Program-made: the position numbers and the translations under genes
Assembly (NCBI RefSeq): GCF_001042905.1
Contig: NZ_JYLB01000003.1
Span: forward strand, 62,001 to 126,000
Direction of reading: 5' to 3'
Length of the DNA stretch: 64,000 bases
DNA from: Pseudomonas lini
GTDB lineage: Bacteria > Pseudomonadota > Gammaproteobacteria > Pseudomonadales > Pseudomonadaceae
In this document: positions 52,750-63,521 of the stretch, one piece after another
How positions within the stretch are numbered: the stretch's first letter is position 1
Layout of the letters: every line of letters starts with the position of its first letter
The notes under the pieces: generated by a model
Told to the model about the DNA's origin: nothing
Databases searched by the model: none
Seen by the model: only the letters and a program-made list of their open reading frames with translations

Positions 52750-54249
52750 TTAACGTTGCCCCTTGGGCCGCCTCTCGCTGGAGAACAGACCCCGCTCGCG
52801 AGCCCATACAATCGCCTCACTGCGGCTGTGCACGTCGAGCTTGGAATACACCGTCGAGACATGATTGCGCACCGTATTAGGCGCCAGTTTCAGGCGCGCG
52901 GCGATGTCCTTGTCGGCGAGGCCTTCACAAATCAGGCCAAGCACATCGCGCTCCCGGGCGGTCAGGTCGGTGAATGACACACTAGGCAATTGCGGCGAAT
53001 TGACGTTCTTCACGTTGGCGAGTTTTTCGATCAGCGTGCGGCTAAACCAGGAAGCGTCTTTCATCACCTCTTCAATCGCCGACACCAATTCCAGCTCGGT
53101 GCGTTTGCGCTCCGTGATGTCCATCAACACCAGCAGATAACAAGCGCCGTCCTGAATGTTCACAGTGTCCGCCGAGACGGCGCAATCGATCAGCCCGGCA
53201 TCCTTCCTGCGCACCCGGACATCGATGCGATCCACGCGCCCGGTTTTCTCCAAGGCCGCAAACAGCTGCATGCGAGCGCCCGCGTCATCGATGAAACCCA
53301 GTTGCGCCACCGTCTTGCCGAGCACCTCTTCCGAACTGGGGCGCGCGAGAGTATCGAGAAAGGCTTCGTTGACGTCCATCACCACTTGATCGTCGGCGCT
53401 GCACACCAGGATCGGCACCGGGGTGAGGCGAAAGGCTTTGGCGAACCGTTCCTCGCTATGGCGCAGGGCGATTTCGGCCTTGTGCCGCAGCTCCATGTCG
53501 ACGAAGGAAAACAGCATGCAATCTTCGTCGTTGAGCTCAAGCGGTTGCCCGGCAACGATCACCTGTTTGCTGCCACCGTCGGGCAATTGCAGTTCGGCCT
53601 GCATCTGCGGAATGGTTGCGCCGTCACGTAAACGCTGCTTGGCCAGGTCCTTGTTTTCCGCGTGCTCCAGCACATCCAGCTCATAGGTCGAAACGCCGAT
53701 TACCTGATCACGGGCATAGCCGGTCATTTCCAGGAAGCCCTGATTGACTTTGATGTAGCGCAAATCACTGAGACGACAGATCACCGCCGGGGCCGGGTTG
53801 GCATTGAAGGTCTTTTCGAAACGCTGCTCGGCGCTGGCCCATTCGGTGACGTCGCTCATGATCAGCACCAACGACTCCGGCTCACCCGCGTGGTCGGCCA
53901 ACACCATGCTGCGCACGCTGTGAACCCAGGTGCGCTCGTCGTTTTCGACTGGCGTCAATTCAACCAGAACATCACTGAACATCTCGCCACGGGCAACGCG
54001 GCTGATTGGATAATTATCCGTCGCTACCGGATGATTGTTGCGATAGCGCAAGGCAAACCGCTTCGCATATTCCTTGGCATTGGCCCCCAGCTCACCGATC
54101 CGGTTGACACCGTGCATGGTCAGCGCGGCGTCATTGGCCCACAGGATCGTCTGGTCGAGCTCAAGCAGAATCACCCCGTCGGACAGCCCGGCGATGATCT
54201 GCTGCAACTGGCGGCGATTGGTTTCGGTGGTCAGGACGTCCTGGCTCAT
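52750..54249 (-). CDS. Multi-PAS LuxR-family transcriptional regulator
   Basis: A 499-residue cytoplasmic regulator with three PAS-type sensor modules (around 10-135, 140-260 and 270-395: LSDGVILLELDQTILWANDA, NPAPAVICRLSDLRYIKVNQ, PVPILVCSADDQVVMDVNEA) and a C-terminal LuxR HTH from ~430 (DLTARERDVLGLICEGLADK, NTVRNHVSTVYSKLDVHSRS). No kinase domain is present, so sensing is linked directly to DNA binding. The ligand (redox, light or small molecule) cannot be deduced; no cysteine for LOV chemistry is obvious. It reads away from the RAYT region. Confidence 0.88.
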   Translation of the reverse strand: MSQDVLTTETNRRQLQQIIAGLSDGVILLELDQTILWANDAALTMHGVNRIGELGANAKEYAKRFALRYRNNHPVATDNYPISRVARGEMFSDVLVELTPVENDERTWVHSVRSMVLADHAGEPESLVLIMSDVTEWASAEQRFEKTFNANPAPAVICRLSDLRYIKVNQGFLEMTGYARDQVIGVSTYELDVLEHAENKDLAKQRLRDGATIPQMQAELQLPDGGSKQVIVAGQPLELNDEDCMLFSFVDMELRHKAEIALRHSEERFAKAFRLTPVPILVCSADDQVVMDVNEAFLDTLARPSSEEVLGKTVAQLGFIDDAGARMQLFAALEKTGRVDRIDVRVRRKDAGLIDCAVSADTVNIQDGACYLLVLMDITERKRTELELVSAIEEVMKDASWFSRTLIEKLANVKNVNSPQLPSVSFTDLTARERDVLGLICEGLADKDIAARLKLAPNTVRNHVSTVYSKLDVHSRSEAIVWARERGLFSSERRPKGQR

Positions 54250-54333
54250 TGGATCTCCACGGTTGCGGCGGCGCCGTTACGCGCTGCCCTGTGAAGATTA
54301 CGACCGCGGGGGTTTGCGATAGTGCGTACATCC

Positions 54334-54475
54334 ACGCGATCACGGGTGTACTTGGTCGGTGTAGGAGCTGCCGAAGGCTGCGATCTTTTGATCTTCAGTG
54401 GTCCCCAAGAGATCAAGATCAAAGATCGCAGGCTTCGCCAGCTCCTACGGGGGTAGCGTACATCCGTGTGGTCTC
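54334..54475. repeat. REP pair with flanking spacer palindromes (left part of the RAYT array)
   Basis: GTAGGAGCTGCCGAAGGCTG (54361-) and GCAGGCTTCGCCAGCTCCTA (54428-) form an inverted pair. On each side is the spacer unit GCGTACATCC-x-GGTGTAC. The same combination follows the transposase gene, so RAYT is embedded within the repeat field. Confidence 0.85.
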
Positions 54476-54587
54476 CGGTGTACGCCGTCTTCGGGTGCAT
54501 TCGACATATCCCGAAAACGCTTTCATCCACGCCGCTCGTACTAACGACTAACGTTCATCTGACAACCCACATCAAGGAGGCAAAGGA

Positions 54588-55046
54588 ATGCCTGTCGCTG
54601 CAAATGGATGTCGCCTGCGCAAGACTCGATTTTCCGAAGCGGGTCGTATTTATCTGTTGACCGTCGTCGCTCATCAACGAGAGCCGGTGTTCGCAGATTG
54701 GCGGATGGGACGGCTTCTGGTCGACCAACTGCGCAGTGCTGATCAAATCTCGACGGTCAACTCCATGGCTTGGGTAGTGATGCCTGATCACCTGCACTGG
54801 TTGTTGGAATTGAAACACGGCACGTTGGCCGAGCTGATGTGCCGCATCAAATCCAGGAGCAGCCGTTCGATTAATCTTGTGCGTCGCAGCCAAGGCCGAT
54901 TATGGCAACGAGGATATTACGATCGGGCTTTGCGGCGCGATGAAGACATCAAGGACGCAGCGCGTTACATCGTCATGAATCCGTTGCGTGCGGGATTGGT
55001 GAAACGGGTGGGTGATTATCCGTTGTGGGATGCTATTTGGATTTGA
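54588..55046 (+). CDS. RAYT, REP-associated tyrosine transposase
   Basis: A 152-residue Y1-type transposase related to the IS200/IS605 fold: NGCRLRKTRFSEAGRIYLLT, the HUH-type metal site MPDHLHWLLEL, LMCRIKSRSSRSINLVRR, and ARYIVMNPLRAGLVKRVG carrying the catalytic Tyr. RAYTs act on REP single strands and are thought to have spread them. ATG at 54588 has AAGGA upstream. It is flanked by REPs of the same family on both sides, the usual REPtron arrangement. All key residues appear intact. Confidence 0.93.
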   Translation: MPVAANGCRLRKTRFSEAGRIYLLTVVAHQREPVFADWRMGRLLVDQLRSADQISTVNSMAWVVMPDHLHWLLELKHGTLAELMCRIKSRSSRSINLVRRSQGRLWQRGYYDRALRRDEDIKDAARYIVMNPLRAGLVKRVGDYPLWDAIWI

Positions 55047-55047
55047 A

Positions 55048-55530
55048 CAATCAAGATCAAAAGATCGCAGGCTTCGCCAGCTCCTACAGGGATTGCGTGC
55101 ATCCGCATGATCACAGGTGTACTCGGTCAATGTAGGAGCTGCCGAAGGCTGCGATCTTTTCGCCTGACAAATCGGAAGATCAAAAGATCGCAGGCTTCGC
55201 CAGCTCCTACGGGGGTAGCGTGTATCTGCCTGATCGCGGGTGTACTCGGTCAATGTAGGAGCTGCCGAAGGCTGCGATCTTTTCGCCTGACAAATCGGAA
55301 GATCAAAAGATCGCAGGCTTCGCCAGCTCCTACGGGGGTAGCGTGCATCCGCATGATCACAGGTGTACTCGGTCAATGTAGGAGCTGCCGAAGGCTGCGA
55401 TCTTTTCGCCTGACAAATCGGAAGATCAAAAGATCGCAGGCTTCGCCAGCTCCTACGGGGGTAGCGTGTATCTGCCTGATCGCGGGTGTACTCGGTCAAT
55501 GTAGGAGCTGCCGAAGGCTGCGATCTTTTC
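55048..55530. repeat. 123-bp tandem REP array downstream of RAYT
   Basis: After a first half unit, identical blocks begin at 55131, 55254, 55377 and 55500, exactly 123 bp apart. Each holds an inverted REP pair joined by TTTTCGCCTGACAAATCGGA and a spacer. Two spacers alternate: GCGTGCATCCGCATGATCAC and GCGTGTATCTGCCTGATCGC, giving a 246-bp higher-order unit. As 123 is a multiple of three, long spurious frames run through on both strands. The last unit is cut by the ECF sigma gene end. Confidence 0.92.
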
Positions 55531-55541
55531 GGGTCGATGCA

Positions 55542-56435
55542 TTACCGCACGTCCAACCCCGTCTCCAACCCCGCCAACTTGTCCGGATTACGCATGATGA
55601 AAATCCGGTTCACCCGCCCTGCCTTGTCAAAGTCGAAGGTCATCGATGCGGTGATGACGCCATCGGCCTTGATGATCACGCCTTGACCGCCGTTGATTTG
55701 CGTGGGTAACCATTCGTACGTCTGCCAGTAGGCATGAAGCGACTGACCGATGAAATCCAGCACGCTGTTGATGCCGAACAGGGTTTCGCGGATGGCCGAG
55801 GCCTTGCCGCCGCCGTCGGCGCAGAGCTCGACGTCTTCGGCCAGCAGCGCAGTCAGGGACGCGGTTGAGCCGCTGGCGATGGCGCTGTGGAACGCGTTCA
55901 GCAACTGGTCCTGACGCGCGGGTTCCGGCTGATAGCGGATTTGCCCGCTACCCAGGCCGGCCTTGGCCCGGGATACCAATTTGCGGCAAGCCGCTTCCTG
56001 GACTCCGATCGCCTCGGCCACTTGCGCGTAATCCATGTCGAAGATTTCGTAGAGCAGGTACGCGGCGCGTTCCTTGGGGGTCAGCCGTTCCAGCAAGAGC
56101 AGGAACGCGGTGGACAATGACGAGGCCAGTTCATGCATGTGTTCGGGTGAATGCTGATGGGTGGTGTGAATCGGCTCCGGCAGCCAGGTGCCGATATAGT
56201 CGACCCGTGACGTGTGCGCCGAACGCAACAGGTCGATGCAGTGCCGGGTGCAGGCCGTGGTGAGCCAGGCGGCTGGCGTGGTGATGGAGGCCCGGTCGGC
56301 CTCCAGCCATTTGATGAACAGCTCTTGCACCACATCCTCGGCTTCGGTGCGCGAGCTGAGAATGCGATACGCCAGACCGAGCAAAAAGGGCCGGCGCTGT
56401 TCGAACACAGCGGCGGCGTTTTCAGCGGAGTTCAT
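55542..56435 (-). CDS. ECF41-type RNA polymerase sigma factor (SigJ-like)
   Basis: A 297-residue ECF sigma: sigma2 (FLLGLAYRILSSRTEAEDVV, QELFIKWL), sigma4 (LTPKERAAYLLYEIFDMDYA, QVAEAIGVQEAACRKLVSRA) and the SnoaL-like C-terminal extension (residues ~180-297, with GGGKASAIRETLFGINSV and FIFMRNPDKLAG-like end) that defines ECF41 and controls activity in place of a separate anti-sigma. It follows the CMD gene by three bases in one operon, and a fitting promoter lies upstream. Inducing signal unknown. Confidence 0.9.
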   Translation of the reverse strand: MNSAENAAAVFEQRRPFLLGLAYRILSSRTEAEDVVQELFIKWLEADRASITTPAAWLTTACTRHCIDLLRSAHTSRVDYIGTWLPEPIHTTHQHSPEHMHELASSLSTAFLLLLERLTPKERAAYLLYEIFDMDYAQVAEAIGVQEAACRKLVSRAKAGLGSGQIRYQPEPARQDQLLNAFHSAIASGSTASLTALLAEDVELCADGGGKASAIRETLFGINSVLDFIGQSLHAYWQTYEWLPTQINGGQGVIIKADGVITASMTFDFDKAGRVNRIFIMRNPDKLAGLETGLDVR

Positions 56436-56438
56436 CGA

Positions 56439-56873
56439 TCAGTGCCTCGACACCTGCAAACGGTTCCACAGGTTGATCATGCCGATCTCGGCCGTCAAGG
56501 CACCGATCTGAGCATCGTTGAAATGCTCGCGCAAGTCGCCGCGCAGGCTGGCGTAATCGGTCTTTTCGTCGAGGATGGTCAGGGCTTCGGTCCAGGCCAG
56601 GGCGGCGCGTTCCGAGGCACTGAAATCGCTGACATGGCGCCAGACGATCAGGCGGTCCAGGCGCTCGTTGGTTTCATTGGCTTCGCGCGCCTCGCGGGTG
56701 TGCATCTTCACGCAGAAACCGCATTGGTTGATCTGCGAGGCACGCAGGTGCAGCAGGTGTTTGAGGGTCGGGTCCAGGTCATGACTGTCGAGGGTGACAT
56801 GGACTTGGGTCAAGCTCTCGAAAACCTGAGGGATGGATTGCAGCAGGTTGACCGGTTGGGTGTTGGACGACAT
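56439..56873 (-). CDS. Carboxymuconolactone decarboxylase / AhpD-like protein
   Basis: A 144-residue CMD-fold protein with the redox pair in NQCGFCVKMHTREARE (CxxC-xxxH) and TEALTILDEKTDYASLRGDL. CMD/AhpD proteins reduce peroxides or decarboxylate lactones; the CxxC favours a redox role. It is the first gene of the operon with ECF41, a linkage widely seen for this sigma class, so it is probably the sigma factor's own target. Confidence 0.9.
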   Translation of the reverse strand: MSSNTQPVNLLQSIPQVFESLTQVHVTLDSHDLDPTLKHLLHLRASQINQCGFCVKMHTREAREANETNERLDRLIVWRHVSDFSASERAALAWTEALTILDEKTDYASLRGDLREHFNDAQIGALTAEIGMINLWNRLQVSRH

Positions 56874-56908
56874 CGTGTTGCTCCGCTAATTGAGGGGTTC
56901 AACAGGAT

Positions 56909-56935
56909 GACGATTGAGGATTCCGGTTTGTGACG
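56909..56935 (-). promoter_or_regulatory. Candidate ECF41-dependent promoter
   Basis: Reading the minus strand, CGTCACA (56935-56929) is followed after 16 bases by CGTC (56912-56909), about 35 bp before the CMD start. This closely matches the known ECF41 promoter (TGTCACA and CGTC), supporting autoregulation of the operon. Confidence 0.7.
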
Positions 56936-56962
56936 TGGGGACGTTTTTAATAGGTAAAAAGC

Positions 56963-57031
56963 GAAAGATCGCAGCCTTCGGCGGCGCCCACAGGCGCGTA
57001 GGAGCTGCCGAAGGCTGCGATCTTTTGATCT
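56963..57031. repeat. Compact inverted REP pair
   Basis: AAGATCGCAGCCTTCGGCGG and TAGGAGCTGCCGAAGGCTGC face each other with only about 15 bp between; the left arm has GCGGCGCCCACAGG in place of the usual GCAGCTCCTACAGG. It ends directly at the stop codon of the hydrolase gene. Confidence 0.75.
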
Positions 57032-58315
57032 TCAGGCCGCAAGTTCTCCGCTGGCAATCGAATCCGAAGCCGCCAGCATCGCCCGCAACAACACCGCACA
57101 CCCTGCGGCCAGGTCATCCGGCGCGGCGTTTTCGATTTCGTTGTGGCTGATGCCGCCTTCGCAAGGCACGAAGATCATCCCGGCCGGGCCGAGTTCGGCG
57201 AGGAAGATCGCGTCGTGCCCTGCCCCGCTGACGATGTCCATGTGCGACAAACCCAACCCTTGGGCGGCGCCGCGTACCGCTTCGACGCAGCCCTTGTCGA
57301 AGTACAGCGGCGGGAAGTCGGCGGTGGGTGTCAGTTCGAACGTCAGGCCGTGTTCCTCGCAGGTGGTTTCGATGACTTCGCGAACTTCGGCGATCATCGA
57401 GTCCAGACGAGCCGGCTCCAGATGACGGAAATCCAGGGTCATGCGCACTTCGCCGGGAATCACGTTGCGCGAGCCGGGGTAGGCTTGCAGGCAGCCGACG
57501 GTGCCGCAGGCGTGGGGTTGATGGCCGAGGGCGGCGCGATTGACCGCGCCGACGATTACCGAAGCGCCGACCAGAGCATCCTTGCGCAGGTGCATCGGTG
57601 TCGGGCCGGCGTGGGCTTCGACGCCACGCAGTTTCAGGTCGAACCATTTCTGCCCGAGGGCGCCCATCACCACGCCGATGGTTTTGCGCTCGTCCTCAAG
57701 AATCGGGCCCTGCTCGATGTGGGCTTCGAAATAGGCGCCAACGGCATGGCCACTGACCTTGCGCGGGCCAGCGTAGCCAATGGCGTTCAAAGCTTCGCCG
57801 ACGGTCACGCCTTCGGCATCGACTTTGGCCAAGGTTTCTTCGAGGGTGAATTTTTCCGCGAACACGCCGGAACCCATCATGCAGGGGGCAAAGCGCGAGC
57901 CTTCTTCGTTGGTCCAGACCACCACTTCCAGCGGCGCTTCGGTTTCCACGCCCAAGTCATTGAGGGTGCGCAAGACTTCGACCCCGGCCAGCACGCCGAA
58001 GCAGCCGTCGAACTTGCCGCCGGTGGGTTGAGTATCGATGTGGCTGCCGGTCATCACCGGGGGCAGGTTCGGGTTGCGCCCCGGACGGCGAGCGAAGATG
58101 TTGCCGACAGCGTCGATGCTGACGGTGCAGCCGGCTTCCTCGCACCAGTTCACGAAGATGTCCCGGGCCTGGCGGTCGAGGTCGGTCAGGGCCAGCCGGC
58201 AGACGCCGCCCTTGACCGTGGCACCGAGTTTGGCCAGGTCCATGAGCGACTGCCACAGACGGTCGCGATTGATGTGCTGATGGGTGGACTGCAGAACGTC
58301 TATGGCAGCGTTCAT
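57032..58315 (-). CDS. Zn-dependent N-carbamoyl amino acid hydrolase (beta-ureidopropionase type)
   Basis: A 427-residue M20-family amidohydrolase: metal ligands in TGSHIDTQPTGGKFDG, VVWTNEEGSRFAPCMMGSG and the final GGISHNEIENAAPDDL, with dimerisation domain in between (RGVEAHAGPTPMHLRKDALV). In the reductive pyrimidine pathway it would hydrolyse N-carbamoyl-beta-alanine to beta-alanine, CO2 and ammonia; allantoate amidohydrolases are close relatives. ATG at 58315 has AGGAG. Linked to the NCS1 transporter and divergent hydA-pydX-preA, which supports the pyrimidine role. Confidence 0.88.
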   Translation of the reverse strand: MNAAIDVLQSTHQHINRDRLWQSLMDLAKLGATVKGGVCRLALTDLDRQARDIFVNWCEEAGCTVSIDAVGNIFARRPGRNPNLPPVMTGSHIDTQPTGGKFDGCFGVLAGVEVLRTLNDLGVETEAPLEVVVWTNEEGSRFAPCMMGSGVFAEKFTLEETLAKVDAEGVTVGEALNAIGYAGPRKVSGHAVGAYFEAHIEQGPILEDERKTIGVVMGALGQKWFDLKLRGVEAHAGPTPMHLRKDALVGASVIVGAVNRAALGHQPHACGTVGCLQAYPGSRNVIPGEVRMTLDFRHLEPARLDSMIAEVREVIETTCEEHGLTFELTPTADFPPLYFDKGCVEAVRGAAQGLGLSHMDIVSGAGHDAIFLAELGPAGMIFVPCEGGISHNEIENAAPDDLAAGCAVLLRAMLAASDSIASGELAA

Positions 58316-58344
58316 GGTGATCTCCTCAGTTTTTCTTCTGATAG

Positions 58345-58444
58345 TTCCCACGCTCCGCGTGGGAATTCATCCATGGACGCTCTGCGTCCGCTTCTGGGAC
58401 GCGGAGCGTCCCGGACTACATTCCCACGCAGTGCGTGGGAACGA
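58345..58444. repeat. Intergenic palindromic repeat (CCCACGC...GCGTGGGAA type)
   Basis: TTCCCACGCTCCGCGTGGGA at the left and TTCCCACGCAGTGCGTGGGA at the right are each palindromic and flank a third stem (GACGCTCTGCGTCC / GGGACGCGGAGCGTCC). This common Pseudomonas repeat is unrelated to the REPs elsewhere in the window. It separates hydrolase and transporter genes. Confidence 0.75.
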
Positions 58445-58452
58445 TCAATTGC

Positions 58453-59937
58453 TCACACCGCAGTTTTCACGGCAGTAGGACTCGGCCGCATCGCACTCAA
58501 CCCGTAATAAATCAGCCCACCAAGGACTGAGCCGGTGAACCAGCCGTAGCTGTAGAACCAGCTGAACGCATCGCTGCCCAGCGACAGCAGCGTCAACGCC
58601 ACCGGCACGCCGAACGCGATAAAGCCAAACCAGTTCCACGCCGGGTAAACGTCATCGCGGTAAAGTCCGGCCAGATCCAGTTGCTGTTTCTTGATCAGGA
58701 AATAGTCCACGACCATGATCCCGGCAATCGGCCCCAACAGGCTCGAATAGCCCAGCAACCAGTTGGAATACACCGTCTCCAGGCTCAGATCCGAAACGAT
58801 CAGCCCCAGCTTCTTCAACAGTTCATGGGCCATCAGCGCCAACCCGACCAGCCCCGTGAGGATTACCGCTTTGGTGCGGTTGATGATCTTGGGCGCGACG
58901 TTCTGGAAGTCGTTGGTCGGCGAAACAATGTTGGCCGCGGTGTTGGTCGACAATGTGGCGATGATGATCAGTGCCATGGCCAGGGCGACCCAGACCGGGC
59001 TCTGGATATGACCAATCAACGTGACCGGATCGGAAACAGTGACGCCCACCAGTTTTACCGAAGCGGCCGTCATCACCACACCGAGGGAGGCGAACAGGAA
59101 CATGGTCAGAGGCAAGCCGATAATCTGCCCGATGATCTGGTCCTTCTGGCTTTTCGCGTAGCGGCTGAAGTCCGGAATGTTCAGCGACAACGTGGCCCAA
59201 AAGCCGACCATGGCGGTCAGTCCGGCGGCAAAGTAACTGACCACACTGGCCCCTTCCGGACGCTTGGCCGGGATCGCCATCAATTCGCTCATCGATACGT
59301 TCGGCATCGCCCATACCAGCAGCCCCACGCCCACCAGTACCAGCAACGGTGCCGAGAGGGTTTCCAGCCATTTGATCGAGTCCGCGCCGCGAATCACCAC
59401 CCACAGGTTCAAGGCCCAGAACACCATGAAGCCGATCACTTCACCGGTGCCGCCGAGGGCTTTCCAGTCATCGAACACCGACCCGAGAAACAGGTGAATC
59501 GCCAACCCGCCGAACATGGTCTGGATGCCGAACCAGCCACACGCCACCAGGGCACGGATCAGGCACGGAATGTTCGAACCGAGGATGCCAAAGGATGAGC
59601 GCAGTAACACCGGAAATGGAATGCCGTACTTGGTGCCGGGAAAGGCGTTCAGGGTCAGCGGGATCAGTACGATGATGTTGGCGAACAGAATCGCCAGCAG
59701 CGCTTCGCCGACGCTCAGGCCGAAATAAGCGGTGAGCACGCCGCCGAGGGTGTAGGTCGGTACGCAGATCGCCATGCCGACCCACAGCGCGGTGATGTGC
59801 CATTTGTTCCAGGTTCGTTCGTGCACCTTGGTCGGTGCCATGTCGTGGTTGTAACGGGGGCTGTCGAGGACGTCGCTGCCGGCTTCTAGCTCAAACAAGC
59901 CGTCGCGCTCGGTCACTTGCGATCTGATCTGTTGCAT
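58453..59937 (-). CDS. NCS1-family nucleobase:cation symporter
   Basis: A 494-residue membrane protein with 12 hydrophobic segments and NCS1 landmarks: PTKVHERTWNKWHITALWVG, YGIPFPVLLRSSFGILGSNI, ACGWFGIQTMFGGLAIH, and NIPDFSRYAKSQKDQIIGQ. These carriers import uracil, hydantoin, allantoin or related rings. The context of dihydropyrimidinase and the hydrolase points to a pyrimidine or its reduced form. ATG at 59937 has GGAG; in-frame ATGs at 59973 and 60024 are less likely. Transcribed with the hydrolase, divergent from hydA. Confidence 0.9.
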   Translation of the reverse strand: MQQIRSQVTERDGLFELEAGSDVLDSPRYNHDMAPTKVHERTWNKWHITALWVGMAICVPTYTLGGVLTAYFGLSVGEALLAILFANIIVLIPLTLNAFPGTKYGIPFPVLLRSSFGILGSNIPCLIRALVACGWFGIQTMFGGLAIHLFLGSVFDDWKALGGTGEVIGFMVFWALNLWVVIRGADSIKWLETLSAPLLVLVGVGLLVWAMPNVSMSELMAIPAKRPEGASVVSYFAAGLTAMVGFWATLSLNIPDFSRYAKSQKDQIIGQIIGLPLTMFLFASLGVVMTAASVKLVGVTVSDPVTLIGHIQSPVWVALAMALIIIATLSTNTAANIVSPTNDFQNVAPKIINRTKAVILTGLVGLALMAHELLKKLGLIVSDLSLETVYSNWLLGYSSLLGPIAGIMVVDYFLIKKQQLDLAGLYRDDVYPAWNWFGFIAFGVPVALTLLSLGSDAFSWFYSYGWFTGSVLGGLIYYGLSAMRPSPTAVKTAV

Positions 59938-61998
<2,061 letters not shown>

Positions 61999-62011
61999 AA
62001 TCGAGGCCTTC

Positions 62012-62084
62012 GGCCTTCGCGAGCAAGCCCGCTCCCACAAGGGAACGCATTCCAAATGTGGGAGCGGGCTTGCTCGCGAAGGCG
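62012..62084. repeat. Compact inverted REP pair between hydA and pydX
   Basis: CCTTCGCGAGCAAGCCCGCT and GTGGGAGCGGGCTTGCTCGC separated by about 20 bp, forming one long stem. It lies within the presumed pyd operon and could set different mRNA levels of hydA and pydX-preA. Confidence 0.85.
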
Positions 62085-62153
62085 GCAGTCCTGACAACAC
62101 AAAAACCAATGCCCACCAGAGGCAATACCTCAAATAACCGTGAGGCCAACACC

Positions 62154-63521
62154 GTGATCAAGACCCTGAACCACCTCCCGCATCCCCATGAGGACGCGGC
62201 CGCCCTCGCCGGCCATTTCACCGATCTGGCGCCACCACTCAACGATCGTCAGGCGCATCTGGAAGCCTCGCGCTGCCTGTATTGCTACGACGCGCCGTGC
62301 GTGAATGCCTGTCCGAGCGACATCGATATTCCGTCGTTCATCCGCAATATCCATCAGGAAAACGTTCAGGGAGCGGCACAGAAAATCCTTTCGGCGAACA
62401 TCCTCGGCGGCAGTTGCGCCCGGGTCTGCCCGACGGAGATTCTTTGCCAGCAAGCCTGCGTGCGCAACAACGCCCAGGAATGCGCGCCGGTGCTGATCGG
62501 CCTGTTGCAACGCTACGCCGTGGACAACGCACACTTCAGCGAACACCCGTTCCAACGCGCCGCCGCAACCGGCAAGCGCATCGCCGTGGTGGGTGCCGGC
62601 CCGGCCGGTTTGTCCTGCGCGCACCGTAGCGCCATGCACGGCCATGACGTGGTGATTTTCGAGGCGCGGGAAAAGGCTGGCGGCCTCAACGAATACGGGA
62701 TCGCCAAGTACAAACTGGTGGACGATTACGCGCAGAAGGAGCTTGAATTCCTGATGGGGATTGGCGGGATCGAGATTCGCCACGGGCAGAAGCTCGGCGA
62801 CAACCTGACCCTCAGCGAACTGCATCAGCAATTCGACGCGGTGTTCCTCGGTCTTGGCCTGGCCGCCAGCAAACAGTTGGGACTGGCCCACGAGGATGCC
62901 CCCGGCCTGCTCGCCGCCACCGACTACATCCGCGAACTGCGCCAGGCCGATGACCTGACGCAACTACCACTGGCCGAGCACTGCATTGTGCTCGGTGCCG
63001 GCAACACTGCCATCGACATGGCCGTGCAAATGGCCCGCCTCGGTGCCCGCGACGTGAATCTGGTGTACCGCCGCGGCGTCGAGGACATGGGCGCCACCGG
63101 TCACGAACAGGATATCGCCAAGGCCAATCAGGTGCGCCTGCTGACCTGGGCTCAACCGCAAAAAGTGCTGCTCGACGATCAGGGCAAGGTGCGCGGCATG
63201 CGCTTCGCCCGCACCCGGTTGGCGGAAGGTCGCCTGCAAACCACTGGCGAAACCTTTGAATTGGCCGCCGACGCGATCTTCAAAGCCATCGGCCAGGCTT
63301 TCGACGGCAGCGCCCTCGCCGATCCGCTGGCCCGTGAACTCAAGCGTCAGGGCGACCGCATCCTCGTCGATGAACAGCTGCGCACCAGCATTCCGGGCGT
63401 GTATGCCGGCGGCGACTGCACCAGCCTCGATCAGGACCTCACCGTGCAGGCCGTGCAGCACGGCAAGCTGGCCGCCGAGGCCATCAACGCTCAACTCATG
63501 CTCAACGTGGAGGCTGCGTAA
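62154..63521 (+). CDS. pydX: Dihydropyrimidine dehydrogenase, FAD/NAD(P)H subunit (PydX/PreT-like)
   Basis: A 455-residue subunit homologous to the small chain of glutamate synthase: N-terminal 4Fe-4S cysteines (CLYCYDAPCVNACPSDIDI, CARVCPTEILCQQACV), FAD loop AVVGAGPAGLSCAHRSAM, NAD(P) loop CIVLGAGNTAIDMAVQMAR, and a C-terminal PGVYAGGDCTS. It feeds electrons to PreA for reduction of uracil and thymine. GTG at 62154 follows TGAGG; an in-frame ATG (62109 region) lies upstream without a ribosome site. The stop codon abuts the preA ATG (TAAATG). Confidence 0.93.
   Translation: MIKTLNHLPHPHEDAAALAGHFTDLAPPLNDRQAHLEASRCLYCYDAPCVNACPSDIDIPSFIRNIHQENVQGAAQKILSANILGGSCARVCPTEILCQQACVRNNAQECAPVLIGLLQRYAVDNAHFSEHPFQRAAATGKRIAVVGAGPAGLSCAHRSAMHGHDVVIFEAREKAGGLNEYGIAKYKLVDDYAQKELEFLMGIGGIEIRHGQKLGDNLTLSELHQQFDAVFLGLGLAASKQLGLAHEDAPGLLAATDYIRELRQADDLTQLPLAEHCIVLGAGNTAIDMAVQMARLGARDVNLVYRRGVEDMGATGHEQDIAKANQVRLLTWAQPQKVLLDDQGKVRGMRFARTRLAEGRLQTTGETFELAADAIFKAIGQAFDGSALADPLARELKRQGDRILVDEQLRTSIPGVYAGGDCTSLDQDLTVQAVQHGKLAAEAINAQLMLNVEAA

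Noticed and set aside
54900..55499. A 199-codon minus-strand frame with four repeats of a 41-residue unit
   Set aside because: It is an artefact of the REP array: the period of 123 bp is divisible by three, so no stop arises; a matching frame exists on the other strand and neither has a ribosome site.
55048..55530. CRISPR array
   Set aside because: Regular repeats are present, but each unit is a REP hairpin with only two alternating spacers and no cas genes.
55107..55709. A 200-codon plus-strand frame through the REP array into the ECF gene
   Set aside because: Same cause as above, and it runs antisense into the well-supported sigma factor gene.
57143..58507. A 454-codon frame antisense to the carbamoyl hydrolase
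   Set aside because: Composition-driven shadow; the minus-strand enzyme has all metal ligands.
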